A stretch of 64,000 nucleotides of DNA from assembly GCF_001412595.2 (NCBI RefSeq), contig NZ_CP012640.2, forward strand, positions 3,720,001 through 3,784,000. The letters run 5' to 3'. This document shows, in pieces, positions 35,834 to 45,486 of the stretch. The position numbers and the translations under genes are program-made. The notes below the pieces were generated by a model. It was not told the origin of the DNA. It was given only the letters and a program-made list of their open reading frames with translations, and ran no database searches. The first letter of the stretch is position 1. Each line of letters opens with the position of its first letter. This DNA comes from Massilia sp. WG5. Lineage in GTDB: Bacteria; Pseudomonadota; Gammaproteobacteria; Burkholderiales; Burkholderiaceae_D.

Positions 35834-36278
35834 ACTCTGACCCACCCTGTTGTGCAGGATCGCGGACCAGCGCACAGGACATCATGTCCGGCGCATCCCG
35901 CGTGTAGGCGCTGCGCTTGTCCGCCTGGTAGCTGGCCCGGTCGGCATAGCCGGTCGCCTCCCATCCCGTATCCTCGCCGGCGCTGTCGTCATGTATCAGC
36001 GAGATCACCCGGAAGCGGCATGCGGATGCGCTTCCTGTGAGTTCGAAGGTCAGCCGCCGCTTGCCGCCAGTCCGCGTGTCTTCCGCCAGACGGAAAGGCC
36101 GGGCCTTGCACTTGCTGAAGGCGGTATGCCACGAGATCGCCTTTTCGGTGATGTCGAGCGTCCCGTAACATGCGCGGCCGCAGCCGACGAAATGGCCCGT
36201 CAATGAAGGCGTGGCGGCGTGCGCGTGGGTGAACAGGGCGCCGATGACGATTGCGGAAAAAAGCAATATCGCGCGCAT
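35832..36278 (-). CDS. Small secreted protein of unknown function
   Basis: 148 residues with a signal peptide (MRAILLFSAIVIGALFTHAHA). The mature part has four or five cysteines (VGCGRACYG, KCKARP, ACRFRV, MSCALV), which suggests a disulfide-linked periplasmic fold. No family is recognised. Its stop codon is supplied by a GGGTCAGAG stretch belonging to the repeat next door. No operon partner is evident. Confidence 0.65.
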   Translation of the reverse strand: MRAILLFSAIVIGALFTHAHAATPSLTGHFVGCGRACYGTLDITEKAISWHTAFSKCKARPFRLAEDTRTGGKRRLTFELTGSASACRFRVISLIHDDSAGEDTGWEATGYADRASYQADKRSAYTRDAPDMMSCALVRDPAQQGGSE

Positions 36279-36349
36279 GCTATTGCCTCCTTACGGATGA
36301 TCGATTAACGGTATTCCAGCGCTCTTGCACAGGATGCGCAAGAACGGCG

Positions 36350-37699
36350 TCAAACCGCCCCCGGCCCCACCGGCAAAATCATGGTCACCGCCAATCCGCC
36401 CCCTTCGCGGTTCGACAGCAGGATGCGCCCGCCGTGCGCCTCGGCGATTTCGCGCGCCAGCGCCAGGCCCAGGCCGGTGCCGCTGCGCTTGGTGGAGTAG
36501 AAGGGCACCAGGGCGTTGGTCAGCACGGCGTCGTTCATGCCGCTGCCGCGGTCCAGCACGTCGATGCGGACCACGTCCTGCACGCGGCGGATCTGCAGCT
36601 CCACATGATCCGGCCAGGAGCCGGATTCGTGGGCGTTCTTCAGCAGGTTCAGCAGCGCCTGCTCCATCTGGGCGGTGTCGATCTGGGCGGGTTCGGGCGG
36701 CAGCTCGCCGACCAGGCGGAACGCCACCTGGCCGGCCAGGCGCGTCACCAGGGACTCCCAGGGCACGGCGCCGATGCGCGGCGTCGGCAGCTTGGCGAAG
36801 CGGGCGTAGCCGAGGATGAAGGTCTCGAGGTGGCGGGTGCGCTCGCCGATGGTTTCGAGGATCTGCGGCAGGCGCTCGGTCTGGCCGCGCCGCACCAGCT
36901 CCGCGCCAGAATGCGCGAGCGAGGCCAGCGGAGCCAGGGAATTGTTCAGCTCATGGCTGATGACGCGGATGACCTTCTTCCAGGTCTGCACTTCCTGGCG
37001 CCGCAGCTCGGTGGTCAGCTGGCGCAGCAGCAGCAGTTCGTGGCGGCGGCCGTTCAGGCTGAAGTTGCGGCGCGCCAGGTGATAGACCTCCTCCATCTCG
37101 CCTTCGCCGGCGGTGAACAGGCCGTCGCCGCCGCGTCCCAGGGCCTCGATCAGGGCGGGCGCCGCATGTTCCAGCACCTCGTTCAGCGCGTGTCCTTCCA
37201 GCTTGCGGCCTTCCGACAGCAGCTGGCGCGCCGCCAGGTTGGCGTAGACGATGGTGCGCGGCGCATTCGCGAGTTCCGCCACCAGCAGCATGGCCACCGG
37301 CGTGTTCTGCACCATGGTGTCGAGCAGTAGTTCGCGCTGCGCGAGGTCGAGGCGCTGTTCGCGCAGCACCTGGCCGAGCGCGTTGTGGGCCTCGATCAGG
37401 TCGGACAGCTCGTCGTTCTGGCCCCAGTGCAGGCTGAAGGAAAAGTCGCCGTCGCGGTAGCTGGCCACCGTGCCCTCCAACGCGCGAAACAGCGACAGGA
37501 TCGGCTGGACCTGCGAGCGGATCGTGATCAGGGAGATCGGCACCACGCACAGCAGGCAGATCCCGAGCACGGCCAGCGGCTGGCCGGGCAGCAGGTGGTC
37601 GAGGGCCAGCGCGATCAGGATCCCGACCGCCAGCAGCGTGCCGACCAGGGCCGACCAGCGTGTGACGAGCGAGAGCCTGAAGCGCTTCCCCTGACTCAT
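36350..37699 (-). CDS. Membrane sensor histidine kinase of the efflux operon
   Basis: 449 residues. Two membrane helices (about 14-34 and 41-60), a HAMP-like linker and a PAS-like region (about 120-220) precede a HisKA domain with H249 in VISHELNNSLAPLASL and an HATPase domain (LLNLLKNAHESG, DVLDRGSGM, GTGLGLALAREIAE). The H-E-L-N-N box is typical of NtrB/NtrY-type kinases that partner NtrC-type regulators. The regulator gene is directly upstream in the same operon, 18 bases away. The short periplasmic loop suggests it senses membrane or envelope state. Confidence 0.88.
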   Translation of the reverse strand: MSQGKRFRLSLVTRWSALVGTLLAVGILIALALDHLLPGQPLAVLGICLLCVVPISLITIRSQVQPILSLFRALEGTVASYRDGDFSFSLHWGQNDELSDLIEAHNALGQVLREQRLDLAQRELLLDTMVQNTPVAMLLVAELANAPRTIVYANLAARQLLSEGRKLEGHALNEVLEHAAPALIEALGRGGDGLFTAGEGEMEEVYHLARRNFSLNGRRHELLLLRQLTTELRRQEVQTWKKVIRVISHELNNSLAPLASLAHSGAELVRRGQTERLPQILETIGERTRHLETFILGYARFAKLPTPRIGAVPWESLVTRLAGQVAFRLVGELPPEPAQIDTAQMEQALLNLLKNAHESGSWPDHVELQIRRVQDVVRIDVLDRGSGMNDAVLTNALVPFYSTKRSGTGLGLALAREIAEAHGGRILLSNREGGGLAVTMILPVGPGAV

Positions 37700-37717
37700 G
37701 CGGGATTCACACCAAGC

Positions 37718-39070
<1,353 letters not shown>

Positions 39071-39080
39071 ACCACCGGGT

Positions 39081-40316
39081 TTACACGCTGCGGGTGGCCG
39101 TGGCCGGCGAAATGCTGGCTGCGCGCCAGGCCGGCCCGTAGGAGGCCAGGATGCCCAGCAGCCAGAACACCACCGCGCCGGCGATCAGGTAGCCGCCCGG
39201 CAGGCGCGCCATCTCCAGCTTGCTGACCAGGAGCTGGTTCAGGGCCAGCCCCAGGGCCACGCCGCCGAACACGCCGGCGCTGGTGATCATGAAGTTCTCG
39301 GCGATGAAGTAGCGCAGGATGTCGAACTTGCGCGCCCCCAGCGCGCGGCGCACGCCGATCTGCTTGCGGCGCTGGGTGACCCACAGGCTGGCCATGCCGA
39401 CGATGCCGCAGCAAGTCACCACCAGCAGCAGCAGGCTGACGGTGATCAGCATCCACTGCACCGTCACGCTGCTGCGGTATTTGTTGCTGCGGTCCTCGTC
39501 GGTCGAGGTCAGCTCCAGGATCAGGGGCAGGGGCGAGGATTTGCGCAGCGCGGCTTCCGTTTCCTTCATCACGCGGTCGCGCTGGCCGGGTTCGGCGCGC
39601 ACCGCATACATCGTGCCGCGGCCGCCGCCGTAGGCGCGCTGCGGAATGATCACCGAATACATGGCGCGCTCCTTGAACTCGGCATGCGCGCTGATCAGGT
39701 TCTCGACCACGCCGAGGATGCGGGTGGGCTGGGCATCGGCCCCGGTGCCGAAGTACATGGTCTTGCCGATCGCGCTGGCGCCCGGCCACAGCTTCTCGGC
39801 CAGCGGCCTGGTGATGATCACGCCCGGCGGATAGACGTTCTCGGTGGCTTCGTTGACGTCGACCAGTTCCGGCGCCAGGAAGTCGCGCCCTTCGACCAAT
39901 TTCAGGCCGAAGGTCTTGATCAGCGAGTCGCCCGACACGTAGATCGAGCCGACCGTGCTTTCCTTGTTCTGGCGCGGGTCCAGCGCCAGCGAGGTATTGC
40001 TGCCGCTGGTCGACATCGGCATCTGGCTGACCTGGGCCACCGAGGCCACGCCGCCGACGGCGCGCAGCACCTCGGTCTGGCGCTTGATGTCGGCCAGCTG
40101 CTGTTCCGGCGTCTCGTTGCTGAGGGTGCGCACTTCGATGCGGAATACCGCGTGCTCATCAAGCATGCCCGAGGGGCGCGCGGCCAGGCCGCGCCTCTCG
40201 TTCACGATGTGCAGCGCATTCGCCAGGATGGCCAGGCTGAGCGCGACCTGCAGCGCCACCAGGATCGGGCCGGTCTTGTTGCGCATCAGCGCGGAAAAGA
40301 TGGGGCGGATTTCCAT
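39081..40316 (-). CDS. ABC transporter permease, FtsX/MacB type (second)
   Basis: 411 residues. One helix at the N-terminus (PILVALQVALSLAILANAL), a large periplasmic part (about 45-275) and three C-terminal helices (LITVSLLLLVVTCCGIVGM, GVFGGVALGLALN, GAVVFWLLGILASYGPAW) give the FtsX/MacB layout. The cytoplasmic motif RRKQIGVRRALGARKFDILRY is the coupling helix to the ATPase. It pairs with the permease upstream as a heterodimer. MacB-like exporters move peptides, lipopeptides or macrolides from the periplasmic leaflet by mechanotransmission. Confidence 0.88.
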   Translation of the reverse strand: MEIRPIFSALMRNKTGPILVALQVALSLAILANALHIVNERRGLAARPSGMLDEHAVFRIEVRTLSNETPEQQLADIKRQTEVLRAVGGVASVAQVSQMPMSTSGSNTSLALDPRQNKESTVGSIYVSGDSLIKTFGLKLVEGRDFLAPELVDVNEATENVYPPGVIITRPLAEKLWPGASAIGKTMYFGTGADAQPTRILGVVENLISAHAEFKERAMYSVIIPQRAYGGGRGTMYAVRAEPGQRDRVMKETEAALRKSSPLPLILELTSTDEDRSNKYRSSVTVQWMLITVSLLLLVVTCCGIVGMASLWVTQRRKQIGVRRALGARKFDILRYFIAENFMITSAGVFGGVALGLALNQLLVSKLEMARLPGGYLIAGAVVFWLLGILASYGPAWRAASISPATATRSV

Positions 40317-40341
40317 GATGATTCTCCTTGCGACGATGCGC

Positions 40342-41652
40342 TTATTGCGATTTGAGTTGGATGGCCGGCGTGACCTGGCAGGCGCGCCAGGTCGGCAGCA
40401 GGCCGGCCAGGACCGCCGCGCTCACCGAGATCACGAAGGTCAGGCCCAGCATCTGCCAGTCCATCTGGGCGAGGTTGGCCATCGCCTTGCCCGACATGCC
40501 GATCAGCTTCAGCGCGCCGAACGCGAGCAGCAGGCCGAGCAGGCCGCCGACCAGGCCCACGACCACGGTCTCGATCAGGAACTGGTGGAAGATCTCGGTG
40601 CGCGAGGCGCCCAGCGCGCGCCGCACGCCGATCTCGGAAGCGCGCACCGAGAACTTGGCCAGCAGCAGGCCGACGGTGTTCACCAGGCACAGCACCAGGA
40701 AGCCGAAGGCCAGCCAGGCCTGCAGCTTGCTGTCCTTGCCGACCACGCCGGTGTATTCCATCCAGCCGGGGACGTCGAACAGGCGGTTCGGCGCATTGCG
40801 CTTCAGGCGGCCCAGCTTGCGCTGTTCGCTGGCGTAGTTGTCGAGCCAGGACTGGATGTCGCTGCGGTCGCCGGCGGACGCGGTTTCGATCCAGGCGGTG
40901 ATCCAGGTACAGTCCGAGGCCAGGCGCGCAGCGAAGCCCGGGCCGAGGTTCTGTGAGCAGCTCATGCCGCCGTTATGCTGGGTTTCGTGGCGCACGGCGG
41001 TCGCCAGCGGGATGAAGAACTCTTCGCCGGTGGCATACGGCGAGCCGCCCTGCAGCAGGTAGACGCGCGGCAGCATCTTCCATTTTTCGGTGACGCCGAC
41101 CACGGTGAACGGGAAGCCCATCAGGTTCAGCCGCTTGCCGACCGGGTTGACCTCGCCGAACAGCTTCTCGGCGATCGGACGGCTCAGCACCACCACGTCG
41201 GCGCCGCGCGCCTCGTCGGCCTCGGTCCAGGCCTGGCCGTAGGCGAAGGGCACTTCGAACATGGCGAAGAAGTCGCGCGTCGGCGCCAGGCCGCCCATGG
41301 TGAAGGGCGGGATCTCGCGACGCGGCGGCTCGACCGAGCCGGCGACGCCGTACAGCGCGGTGCGGCGCACGCCCAGGCCGCTCTTGAGGATGTTGATCGC
41401 ATCCGGGTAGGCGATCTGGATGTCGCCGGGCTTTTCGCCGGCCGTGTAGTTGTCGAGCGAGGCGGGGTCGATCAGCGGCACGAACAGGCGCGCACTCTTT
41501 TGCGGGATCGGGTCGTTCGACATCATGTGCAGGATGGTCAGCGTGGAGACGCTGGCCGCCACGCCGACCGCCAGCGTGATCACCATCAGCGCGGTCAGCG
41601 CCGGGTTGCGGCGCAGGCTGCGCAAGCCGAGCTTGAAGTAATAAGCGAACAT
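40342..41652 (-). CDS. ABC transporter permease, FtsX/MacB type (first)
   Basis: 436 residues with the same layout as the next permease: N-terminal helix (NPALTALMVITLAVGVAASVSTL), periplasmic domain (about 50-330) and three C-terminal helices (AWLAFGFLVLCLVNTVGLLL, VVVGLVGGLLGLLLAFGAL, FVISVSAAVLAGLLPTW). The coupling motif is RASEIGVRRALGASRTEIFHQ. The two permeases share this motif but differ in the periplasmic part, which argues for an asymmetric transporter. It follows the ATPase gene at 10 bases. Confidence 0.88.
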   Translation of the reverse strand: MFAYYFKLGLRSLRRNPALTALMVITLAVGVAASVSTLTILHMMSNDPIPQKSARLFVPLIDPASLDNYTAGEKPGDIQIAYPDAINILKSGLGVRRTALYGVAGSVEPPRREIPPFTMGGLAPTRDFFAMFEVPFAYGQAWTEADEARGADVVVLSRPIAEKLFGEVNPVGKRLNLMGFPFTVVGVTEKWKMLPRVYLLQGGSPYATGEEFFIPLATAVRHETQHNGGMSCSQNLGPGFAARLASDCTWITAWIETASAGDRSDIQSWLDNYASEQRKLGRLKRNAPNRLFDVPGWMEYTGVVGKDSKLQAWLAFGFLVLCLVNTVGLLLAKFSVRASEIGVRRALGASRTEIFHQFLIETVVVGLVGGLLGLLLAFGALKLIGMSGKAMANLAQMDWQMLGLTFVISVSAAVLAGLLPTWRACQVTPAIQLKSQ

Positions 41653-41662
41653 GGCCGGCTCC

Positions 41663-42376
41663 TCAGGCGGTGGCCGTGCTGGAAGGGGTCACCAGCGTCG
41701 GCCCCTTGCGCACCAGGTCGGATACCTGGCCGTCGATGATGTGCACGTTGCGGGTGGTGCGCACCGCCAGTTCCGGATCGTGGGTCACCATCAGGATCGT
41801 GGTCCCGGCGGCGTTGATCTCTTCCAGCAGCTCCATCACGCCGCGCGCCATCGCGGTGTCCAGGTTACCGGTCGGTTCGTCGGCCAGCAGCAGCTTCGGC
41901 GAGCCGGCCAGCGCGCGCGCGATCGCCACGCGCTGCTGCTGGCCGCCCGACAGCTCGGCCGGATAATGCTTCATGCGCGAGGACAGGCCGACCTTGGCCA
42001 GCGCTTCCTCGATGCGCTTCTTGCGCTCGGTGGCATTGAATCCGCGGTAACGCAATGGGACATCGACGTTGTCGAACAGGTTCAGGTCGGGGATCAGGTT
42101 GAAGCCCTGGAAGATGAAGCCCAGCTTTTCGTTGCGCAGGCGCGAGCGCTGGTTGTCATCCAGGCCCTTCACGTTCACGCCGTCGAGGATGTATTCGCCC
42201 GAGGTGAATTCCTCCAGCAGGCCGGCGATGTTCAGGAAGCTGGTCTTGCCGGAGCCGGACGGGCCGGTCACGGTGACGAATTCGCCTTCCTTGACGTCGA
42301 TCTCGAAGCCGCGCAGGGCGTGCGTCTCGATCATGTGGGTGCGGTACACCTTGGAGAGGTTGGTCATGCGCAGCAT
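41663..42376 (-). CDS. ABC transporter ATP-binding subunit (MacB/LolD type)
   Basis: 237 residues. The start at 42376 has AAAGGA upstream and gives the usual family N-terminus (MLRMTNLSKVYRT). Walker A GPSGSGKTS, Q-loop, signature LSGGQQQR, Walker B LLLADEPT and the H-loop THD are complete. The size and the sequence between signature and Walker B fit the LolD/MacB group that energises FtsX-type permeases. Its gene follows the adaptor and precedes the two permeases, so the set encodes a full exporter. Confidence 0.92.
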   Translation of the reverse strand: MLRMTNLSKVYRTHMIETHALRGFEIDVKEGEFVTVTGPSGSGKTSFLNIAGLLEEFTSGEYILDGVNVKGLDDNQRSRLRNEKLGFIFQGFNLIPDLNLFDNVDVPLRYRGFNATERKKRIEEALAKVGLSSRMKHYPAELSGGQQQRVAIARALAGSPKLLLADEPTGNLDTAMARGVMELLEEINAAGTTILMVTHDPELAVRTTRNVHIIDGQVSDLVRKGPTLVTPSSTATA

Positions 42377-42395
42377 GGTCTTTTCCTTTGGATGA

Positions 42396-43664
42396 TTATT
42401 GGTTGATCGAGATGCGGTTCGCGTTCGCAAACGCGTCGGTCCCTGCCACTACGACTTTGTCGCCCTGCTTCAGTCCGGAGACGATTTCGACCGCCGAGAT
42501 GCTGGTCGCGCCCATCGTGATCGGGGTGCGCACGGCGATGCCGTCGTGGACCACGTAGGCATAGCGTCCGCCTTCGCTTTCGACGAAGGGACCGCGCGCC
42601 ACCATCAGCACGTTCGGCTTTTCTTCGATCAGCAGGCGGGCGGTCACGCGCTGGCTCTGGCGCAGGCCTTTCGGCTGCTCGCCGTCGAAGCGCACCCGCG
42701 CCAGCACCATGTTCTTCACCACTTCCGGCGACAGCGCCGACAGCTTGCCGGTGGCCGTGCCCGAGGGCAGCTGGATCTCGGCGTTCATGCCCAGGCCGAG
42801 GTCGGCCACGTAGGTCTCCGGTACCTCGACCTCGATCTCGAGCTTGGACAGGTCGACCAGCGTCATCAGGGGCGCGTTGGCCGCCACCACCATGCGGTTC
42901 TGCACGTTCAGGGTGCCGATGAAGCCGTCCACCGGCGCGCGCACCGTCAGTTCGTCGACGCGGCGCTGCGCTTCTTCCATCGACAGCTTCGCGCGTTCCA
43001 GCTCGTTCACCTTGGTCTTCAGGGCCAGCTGGACGTCGTCGCCTTCCAGCGCGGCGGCTTGCGAAGCGTGCCTGGCGCGGATTTGCGCCGACTGCAGCGC
43101 GTCCTTGGCCTTCTGGTAGTCGATCTTGGCGATCACGCCGACCTGGGCCACGCTGTCGTAGCGCTCCAGGGTGCGCTGGGCCGACAGGCGCTCGATCTCG
43201 GCGGTGTCGGCTTCCTTCTGCGCCAGCAGCTTCTGCTTGCGGGCCAGGATGTGCTGGCGCGCCACCTCGGCCTTCAGGCCTTCGTAGGCGGAAGTCTCGC
43301 GCTTCAGCACGTCGGCCAGGTCGGGCGACTCCAGCACGGCCAGCACCTGGCCCTTCTTGACGGTGTCGCCGGCAGCGACCTTCAGGTTGACGGTGGAGGA
43401 GGCCTTGGCATACAGGGTCGGACTGACGGCGGCGACCACCCGGCCGTTGACCGAGGCATCGCGCACCAGGGTGCCGCGGGTGACTTCGGCGATGCGCAGG
43501 CGCGAGGCGCTGACCGAGGCTTCGCTGCTGCGCCAGGTCGAGAACAGGCCGACGCACAGCGCGGCGACGCCGACGGCGCCGGCGATCCAGAGGGCGCGGC
43601 GCTTGATGGCGTGTCCCGCCGGCGGGGCGATGACGGCGTCTTGGTGTGAGGTATCGCGAATCAT
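42396..43664 (-). CDS. Periplasmic adaptor (HlyD/MacA type) of the efflux operon
   Basis: 422 residues. One N-terminal membrane helix (ALWIAGAVGVAALCVGLFST), a lipoyl-like half (VNGRVVAAVSPTLYAKASSTVNLKV, and the matching half GFIGTLNVQNRMVVAANAPL), a long helical hairpin (about 125-225) and beta-barrel domains. MacA-type adaptors bridge inner-membrane ABC permeases and TolC-like outer channels. No TolC homologue is in the operon. First gene of the operon, about 25 bases after the predicted sigma-54 start. Confidence 0.9.
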   Translation of the reverse strand: MIRDTSHQDAVIAPPAGHAIKRRALWIAGAVGVAALCVGLFSTWRSSEASVSASRLRIAEVTRGTLVRDASVNGRVVAAVSPTLYAKASSTVNLKVAAGDTVKKGQVLAVLESPDLADVLKRETSAYEGLKAEVARQHILARKQKLLAQKEADTAEIERLSAQRTLERYDSVAQVGVIAKIDYQKAKDALQSAQIRARHASQAAALEGDDVQLALKTKVNELERAKLSMEEAQRRVDELTVRAPVDGFIGTLNVQNRMVVAANAPLMTLVDLSKLEIEVEVPETYVADLGLGMNAEIQLPSGTATGKLSALSPEVVKNMVLARVRFDGEQPKGLRQSQRVTARLLIEEKPNVLMVARGPFVESEGGRYAYVVHDGIAVRTPITMGATSISAVEIVSGLKQGDKVVVAGTDAFANANRISINQ

Positions 43665-43699
43665 GGTGTGGACAGTCAGGTTGTGGACAGTGCTTTATT

Positions 43700-43715
43700 T
43701 GCACGAAACATGCCA
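43700..43715 (-). promoter_or_regulatory. Sigma-54 promoter of the efflux/two-component operon
   Basis: Read on the minus strand, TGGCATGTTTCGTGCA has GG and GC at -24/-12 with RpoN spacing. The start is predicted near 43689, about 25 bases before the adaptor ATG. The operon encodes its own sigma-54 activator, so positive autoregulation is expected. Confidence 0.7.
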
Positions 43716-43753
43716 ACCCTGCGCCATCTGCCAAGTCATTGATTCTTAAGGCG

Positions 43754-43817
43754 TGTCCGGCAGCGGACGCGCTGTCCGCCGTGTCCGCGCAGGCGGTGGT
43801 ACGGACAGGGCCGGACA
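43754..43817. promoter_or_regulatory. CGGACA/TGTCCG array before the efflux operon and MutS-like gene
   Basis: TGTCCG starts at 43754, 43773 and 43782; CGGACA starts at 43802 and 43812 (10 bases apart); a CGGACG at 43764 forms the dyad TGTCCG-GCAG-CGGAC. On the minus strand these are the same element as at 19125-19197, about 65-130 bases upstream of the sigma-54 start. The GCAG spacer between half-sites is shared by both loci. Confidence 0.65.
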
Positions 43818-43854
43818 GGCTTGAGATTTTGCCAACAGTCACTATTTTCTATGC

Positions 43855-45486
43855 ATGAGCCCGACACTCTTCCGCATGTTCTCCGCCTGGCGTCCCGCGT
43901 TGACGCAGTTCCTGGGCGGTCTCGCGCCGTCCGAGACCGAGCCGCCCGCGTATCCCTTCGCGCCGGCCGACCTCATCCAGCTGCACCGCTTCACGGCATC
44001 CGACCCGGCCGCGGCGCTCGACGAGCCGACCTGGCGCGACCTGCTGCTCGAGCGCTATGCGGACAGCCTGTCCGGGGAGCTCAGCATTGTCGGCCGCCAG
44101 GAGCTGCACCGCCGCCTGCGCGCCGGCGCCAACGACGTCGAATGCGCGCGGCGGCGCGAGCGCATCGAGTGCCTGCAGCGGGAGCCGGCGCAGCTCGACG
44201 GGCTGCACCGGACGCTCCGGTCGCTGCGCCGTTCCGAGGTCGAGGTGGCGGAAGTGCTTTTCGATCCGCAGTGGCAGGCGCCGCCGCGCCCGGGCTGGCT
44301 ACGTCATGCGCTGCTGCTGCCGGCCGGCCTGGTCGCTTCGCTGGCGGCGGTGCTGCTGTGGAGCGCCTGGGCCTGGATTCCCTTCGGCGTCGTGATGTAC
44401 TGGCTGATGACGCTGCAGATGCGCTACAGCGACCGGGTCGGCGCCTGGACGCGGACGACGCGGGCGCTGCAGATGCTGCTGCGGGTGGTCGCCCTGCTGG
44501 ACGGCAGCGGCCAGCCGCTGTGCGAGGACTTTGCGGGACGCGGCGCGCCGGCCGGACGGCTCAGCCGCAGCCTGTCGCGCTCCATCGTGGCGGAAGCCAT
44601 CCCCGACGCCGCCGGCTACGGCGACTGGTTCATGCTGGCCAACGTCCGGCATTACTTCAAGACCCTTGAAATCGTGGCGCGCGAGCGAACTTTGCTGCGC
44701 GCGTGCTACCGGCTGTGCGCCGAGCTCGAGGCCGATGTCGCCCTGGCGCGCCACCTGCGCGGCGTATCGAGCTGGTGCTGGGCGAGCCGCGGCAACGACC
44801 ATGCGCTCGAACTGGAAGAGGGCGTGCATCCGCTGCTCGACGGGGCGTCCGTACTGTCGCTCGGGCTGGCGGGGAAGGGCGCTTTCGTCTCGGGCCAGAA
44901 CGGGGTCGGCAAGAGCACCTTCTTGCGCATGCTGGGCCTGAACCTGGCGGCGGCGCGCGCCTTCGGCTTCTGCTATGCGCGCCGGGCGCTGCTGCCGGCG
45001 CTGCCGGTGGTCGCCAGCATGCAAAACGAGGATTCACTGCTGGAAGGGCACAGCCTGTACATCGCAGAGCTGGCGCGCGCCCGCGAACTGCTGGCGGCGA
45101 GCGAGGGCCGGCCGGTGGTCTGCCTGGTCGACGAGATCTTCCGCGGTACCAATCACGAGGAATCGGTGGCCGCCGCGGCGGCCGTGCTGGACGAGCTGGC
45201 GGAACGCGCGCTGGTGGTAGTCTCGTCGCACAATCTGGTGCTCGGCCCTCTGCTGGCGCACCGCCTCGACCCCTGGCGCATCGTGCGCACGGACGGGCAG
45301 GGCCTGCGCGTGGAGCCGGGCGTACTGGGACAGACGAATGGCGTGGCCCTGCTGGCGCAGCGCGGCTTCGGTGACCGCATCCAGCGCAAGGCGGAGCGGG
45401 TGGCTGCGTGGCTGGCGCGCCAGCGGCACGAGGAAATGCCGGATCAGCTGCGCGGCACCGGCTTGCCCTTGGCGATCACTTCGTGA
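43855..45486 (+). CDS. Membrane-anchored MutS-like ATPase
   Basis: 543 residues. The C-terminal third is a MutS-family ABC-type ATPase: Walker A GQNGVGKST (347-355), a MutS-like Q/D region (VVASMQNEDSLLEGHSLY), Walker B VCLVDEIFRGTNHEE and the following helix. The mismatch-recognition domains are missing. Instead, two hydrophobic helices at about residues 152-190 (LLLPAGLVASLAAVLLW, AWIPFGVVMYWLMTLQ) should anchor it in the inner membrane. A helical lever region lies between. It is unlikely to repair mismatches. It starts beside the CGGACA array and may share its control. No ribosome site is apparent before the ATG. Function unknown. Confidence 0.75.
   Translation: MSPTLFRMFSAWRPALTQFLGGLAPSETEPPAYPFAPADLIQLHRFTASDPAAALDEPTWRDLLLERYADSLSGELSIVGRQELHRRLRAGANDVECARRRERIECLQREPAQLDGLHRTLRSLRRSEVEVAEVLFDPQWQAPPRPGWLRHALLLPAGLVASLAAVLLWSAWAWIPFGVVMYWLMTLQMRYSDRVGAWTRTTRALQMLLRVVALLDGSGQPLCEDFAGRGAPAGRLSRSLSRSIVAEAIPDAAGYGDWFMLANVRHYFKTLEIVARERTLLRACYRLCAELEADVALARHLRGVSSWCWASRGNDHALELEEGVHPLLDGASVLSLGLAGKGAFVSGQNGVGKSTFLRMLGLNLAAARAFGFCYARRALLPALPVVASMQNEDSLLEGHSLYIAELARARELLAASEGRPVVCLVDEIFRGTNHEESVAAAAAVLDELAERALVVVSSHNLVLGPLLAHRLDPWRIVRTDGQGLRVEPGVLGQTNGVALLAQRGFGDRIQRKAERVAAWLARQRHEEMPDQLRGTGLPLAITS

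Noticed and set aside
43818..43832. Sigma-54 promoter facing the MutS-like gene
   Set aside because: GG to GC distance is one base longer than the strict RpoN spacing. Kept only as a remark in the MutS finding.
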